DNA from: Streptomyces sp. ASQP_92
GTDB lineage: Bacteria > Actinomycetota > Actinomycetes > Streptomycetales > Streptomycetaceae
Assembly (NCBI RefSeq): GCF_025399895.1
Contig: NZ_JAODUA010000034.1
Coordinates: 1 to 34,294 of the forward strand
DNA length: 34,294 bases
Reading direction: 5' to 3'
Under the pieces are notes generated by a model that worked only from the letters and a program-made list of their open reading frames with translations, ran no database searches and was not told where the DNA came from. A program made the position numbers and the translations under genes. Positions 32,017 to 34,294 of the stretch are shown here, one piece after another. Each line of letters starts with the position of its first letter. The first letter of the stretch is position 1.

Positions 32017-32397
32017 ATGAGCATGCAGCCGCGATTGGTCGTCCCGGACCCCGATTCCGCCGCCACCTACTACCAGAAAACCATGGGCGCCAAGGAGGTC
32101 TTCCGCGCCCATGATGACAGCGGCCGCGTGATGGTCGTCGTCCTGCAGGTCGACGGTTCCCCGTTCTCCCTGTCCCCCGCGGTACCCGAGTGGGGCTGGC
32201 TTTCGCCGGACGACATCGGTGGCTCCCCGGTCCTCCTGGAGGCGGAGTTCACCGACCAGGACGCCGTCGCGGAGCGGATGGTCGCCGGAGGAGCCACCGT
32301 GGTCGTTCCGCTGGAGAACCGCCCGTACGGCAAGCGGGAGGGGCGCCTTCGCGACCCGTTCGGCCACCTGTGGATCATCACCGGCGAGCTGCGCTGA
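32017..32397 (+). CDS. VOC-family (glyoxalase/PhnB-like) protein
   Basis: 126 residues; ATG 32017 has a strong AGGAGGGG site about 14 bases upstream. The VOC fold has two beta-alpha-beta-beta-beta halves: RLVVPDPDSAATYYQKTMGA, then VVVLQVDGSPFSLSPAVPEW; and LLEAEFTDQDAVAERMVAGG, ATVVVPLENRPYGKREGRLR, DPFGHLWIITGEL. The closing DPFGHLW motif is typical of PhnB-like and 3-demethylubiquinone-like members. The first-half metal His is not obvious, so it may bind a substrate or drug rather than act as a metalloenzyme. Single gene, cytoplasmic. Confidence 0.88.
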   Translation: MSMQPRLVVPDPDSAATYYQKTMGAKEVFRAHDDSGRVMVVVLQVDGSPFSLSPAVPEWGWLSPDDIGGSPVLLEAEFTDQDAVAERMVAGGATVVVPLENRPYGKREGRLRDPFGHLWIITGELR

Positions 32398-32488
32398 AAC
32401 ACCGGCGGTCGACGGCGGTCGGCGGCGGTCCCGCGCCGGTGCCGCACGCACCCTTCATCAGGATTCCCTCGGCGAGGCGGCAGCAGAA

Positions 32489-32518
32489 GACACCGGGCTT
32501 CTTGGGAGGCCCGGTGTC
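32489..32518. terminator. Perfect 10-bp hairpin after the VOC gene
   Basis: GACACCGGGC (32489-32498) pairs exactly with GCCCGGTGTC (32509-32518) around a 10-base loop TTCTTGGGAG. It lies about 90 bases after the VOC stop. No T-run follows, which is common for actinomycete terminators. Confidence 0.75.
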
Positions 32519-32574
32519 CGTACGCATACGTGTACGCGTTTCAGTCGACCCAGCACTGGGTGCCGCCTCCGCCG

Positions 32575-32767
32575 GGTCATCAGAGACGGCACCGCACTCA
32601 CGCACATCACCCGCACCGATGCGCCGACCACTGCCTGCCGCACCGACCTGGCCCAGGCCGTCACCGTCCTGGCACGCGCGCAGCAGGATGCGGTCTGGAA
32701 CCGGCAGCAGGTCGCCAATCAGCTCCGTCCCTCTGCTGAGGGAGTACTCCCCGGCCATGTGGGCGTG
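32575..32767 (+). pseudogene. Internal fragment of an IS110-family transposase
   Basis: The plus-strand reading ALTHITRTDAPTTACRTDLA, QAVTVLARAQQDAVWNRQQV and ANQLR, followed in another frame by LLREYSPAM, is the central linker region of IS110 (DEDD) transposases. Neither catalytic end is present. Confidence 0.7.
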
Positions 32768-32880
32768 ATCGGCGACCACAAAAGTCGGTCGCCTTTCCCA
32801 CCGCTTGCGCCGTTGCACAGGCGGACAGAGCAGGTAAACACGATCGTGACTGAGTCTGTCAGTGGGATACAACGGTTGGT

Positions 32881-33378
32881 ATGACGGTCTTCTACTGCGC
32901 AAAGTGCGGTGCCGAACTTACCCCGGACCTGCAGGAGCTTCAGAGCATCCCGGACATCTCGGTGCGTGACAGGGACCGGCATGGCAAGACGCGGCTCGCG
33001 CCTTCGACAGTCCCGAGAGGCAGCTACGCCATAGATCCCGAACCGTGGGGAGCCCCCTTCGTGGCCCCAGGCACCCGGGCGTCGTCCGCACTTGTGAGCC
33101 GGACCCTTCTCATGCCGCCCGGCATGACCGACATGGCGCCCGCTGGCCCCCGAAACTCTGTCATCGTGCACCCGGAGGGCACGCTAAACCTGCAACTGGC
33201 CGGCTCTCTGGGTATTCACCACGGTTGCTGCGGACCTCTTGGAACCGGAGGACCCAACATGACGTGCCTGTGCGGGGTGGGCGTGGCGACTCTTGCCGCG
33301 GACTGCATGGGCCCGCATGAGCTGCACCTGGACCCGCTTCGGACATACGCCTTCACGCCCAACGCTGCCGCGTCATGA
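32881..33378 (+). CDS. Cys-rich, zinc-ribbon-like hypothetical protein
   Basis: 165 residues starting MTVFYCAKCGAELTPDL. The N-terminal Cys-X2-Cys (residues 6 and 9) and a later cluster (HHGCCGPLGTGG, TCLCGVGVATLAADCMGPHE) could make one or two zinc sites. The middle shows TRLAPSTVPRGSYAIDPEPW, which reads like a conserved core. I recall similar orphan proteins across Streptomyces, with no known function. No signal peptide or membrane segment. The gene is preceded by the IS110 remnant and followed by a long empty stretch. The ATG at 32881 lacks a strong ribosome site. Confidence 0.75.
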   Translation: MTVFYCAKCGAELTPDLQELQSIPDISVRDRDRHGKTRLAPSTVPRGSYAIDPEPWGAPFVAPGTRASSALVSRTLLMPPGMTDMAPAGPRNSVIVHPEGTLNLQLAGSLGIHHGCCGPLGTGGPNMTCLCGVGVATLAADCMGPHELHLDPLRTYAFTPNAAAS

Positions 33379-34294
33379 CGCCGGATAGGAGGTGGACGTT
33401 CTCAACACCGCGGAGAGTCCGACTGGCCTGCCGGACGCTTGGCGTCTGACGCCGCATGCGCGCGGGAACACGCGCCGACAGGGCGACCGTTGTGAGAACG
33501 GCACTACCAACCCAAACGACGCTGCGGCATACGCTCCCCCACGGCACGGCAGACAGGCAGGACGACGGCCTCAGGCTGCCGCCGGGCGTCCCCGGCCGTG
33601 CCGTTGTGACCTCGCGTTTACCGGATGGGCACCAGCAGCTTGCTCATGAGTTCTTTCAGACCGCCGGCTTCTCGGCACCGTTGCGTAAGAGAGCGCATGT
33701 CCTGCCGTATGGCGGGCACACGGCCCACACCTCACGCGGTCGGACTCTCCCTGTCCGGTCCCGTCTTGCGGCCCCGCCTCTCAACCCCGAGACGAGCGGC
33801 GGGGCCGGGGGTTACCGGGCTGGGGCTCGCGGAGGAAATTACACCCCGGGGCGCGCGCTCAGCAAGGGCTGATGGTGTGTGAAGCTCCGTACGCGGTCGC
33901 GCGTTAACTTCTGCGCTTGAGGCGGGCGGGTTCCGAGGCAACGGTGCGGGTATCCAGCCGAACCTGCGCCCGGCTCTCGCACCAACCGGCATTCCCCAGC
34001 CACGAGTTGGGATTCGGTGAACTGGGGGTTCGCACGTCTCCTCGCACTCTTACCCGGATCGCCGGCCGGGTCCTGGCGGACATCGCCGTTACGGCCGCCG
34101 TCCTTGCCACCACGGGACCATCCAATACGACAGCCCGGAGGCGATGACCAATTAAGGGGTGGCAGCTCGTTCGGCGGGGTGGACCGTGGCGCGGTGTCCT
34201 GGAGGCGCGGTTCCCGTGCGCGGACTCCGCGCCACGGCCACGTGAAGCCCGTACCCACGATCCGGAGCGTGATGAGCTGGACTCTCCACGTAAC
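33379..34294. other. Long stretch without a recognisable gene
   Basis: Frames on both strands give low-information, Arg/Pro/Gly-rich translations with no familiar motif. The minus-strand piece near 33905-34000 (SWLGNAGWCESRAQVRLDTR) looks slightly protein-like, but has no continuation. GC and base pattern are as in the rest. The stretch could be decayed coding DNA. Confidence 0.4.

Overview
This window looks like DNA from Streptomyces or a close relative. GC is high, codons are strongly GC-ending, and the protein families are typical of that group: MEDS-domain regulators, a PAS/GAF/PP2C phosphatase, a WYL regulator, a DesK-type kinase and many small actinomycete-only hypothetical proteins. 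The number of transposase remnants and broken genes in the first 18 kb would suit an unstable chromosome arm or an old genomic island. That placement is inference.

Layout. 0.35-1.7 kb holds a decayed lanthipeptide synthetase (kinase plus LanC-like) with at least four frame changes. 1.9-2.3 kb encodes a small lipoprotein. 2.8-4.4 kb holds a DesK/NarL-type sensor kinase whose response regulator is broken. 4.4-5.3 kb is a broken IS5-type transposase, followed by a membrane protein gene and a second IS5-type element at 6.2-7.2 kb. From 7.2 to 17.4 kb, small intact orphan genes are interspersed with pieces of at least two further transposases (NF041680-like and ISL3-like) and a degenerate tRNA. 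Two of the orphans (7243-8091 and 11672-12460) are diverged paralogues. The most unusual gene here is 14181-15329, a free-standing GyrB-like protein that stops after the ATPase and transducer domains and has several changed active-site residues.

From 18.2 kb onward the DNA is better preserved. A translationally coupled pair (MEDS-STAS and MEDS-HATPase) at 18.2-20.0 kb and a STAS plus PAS/GAF/PP2C pair at 24.0-26.7 kb are two anti-sigma partner-switching modules within 9 kb. Upstream of the second pair, on the same strand, lies a sigma-like protein fused to a membrane-anchored outer domain, so the three could form one operon. Its upstream region carries five heptamer repeats. An FKBP isomerase lies downstream.

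29.5-31.6 kb is a compact SDR oxidoreductase / WYL regulator locus with a perfect 15-bp palindrome at the SDR start. It is followed by a VOC-family gene, an IS110 remnant, a Cys-rich zinc-ribbon-like gene and about 0.9 kb with no recognisable gene.

How the genes work together: the clear theme is signal-controlled sigma-factor regulation (MEDS, STAS, kinase, phosphatase, sigma-like membrane protein). No ordinary soluble SigB-type sigma factor is encoded here, so the targets must lie elsewhere. No CRISPR array, rRNA, replication origin or complete biosynthetic cluster was seen.
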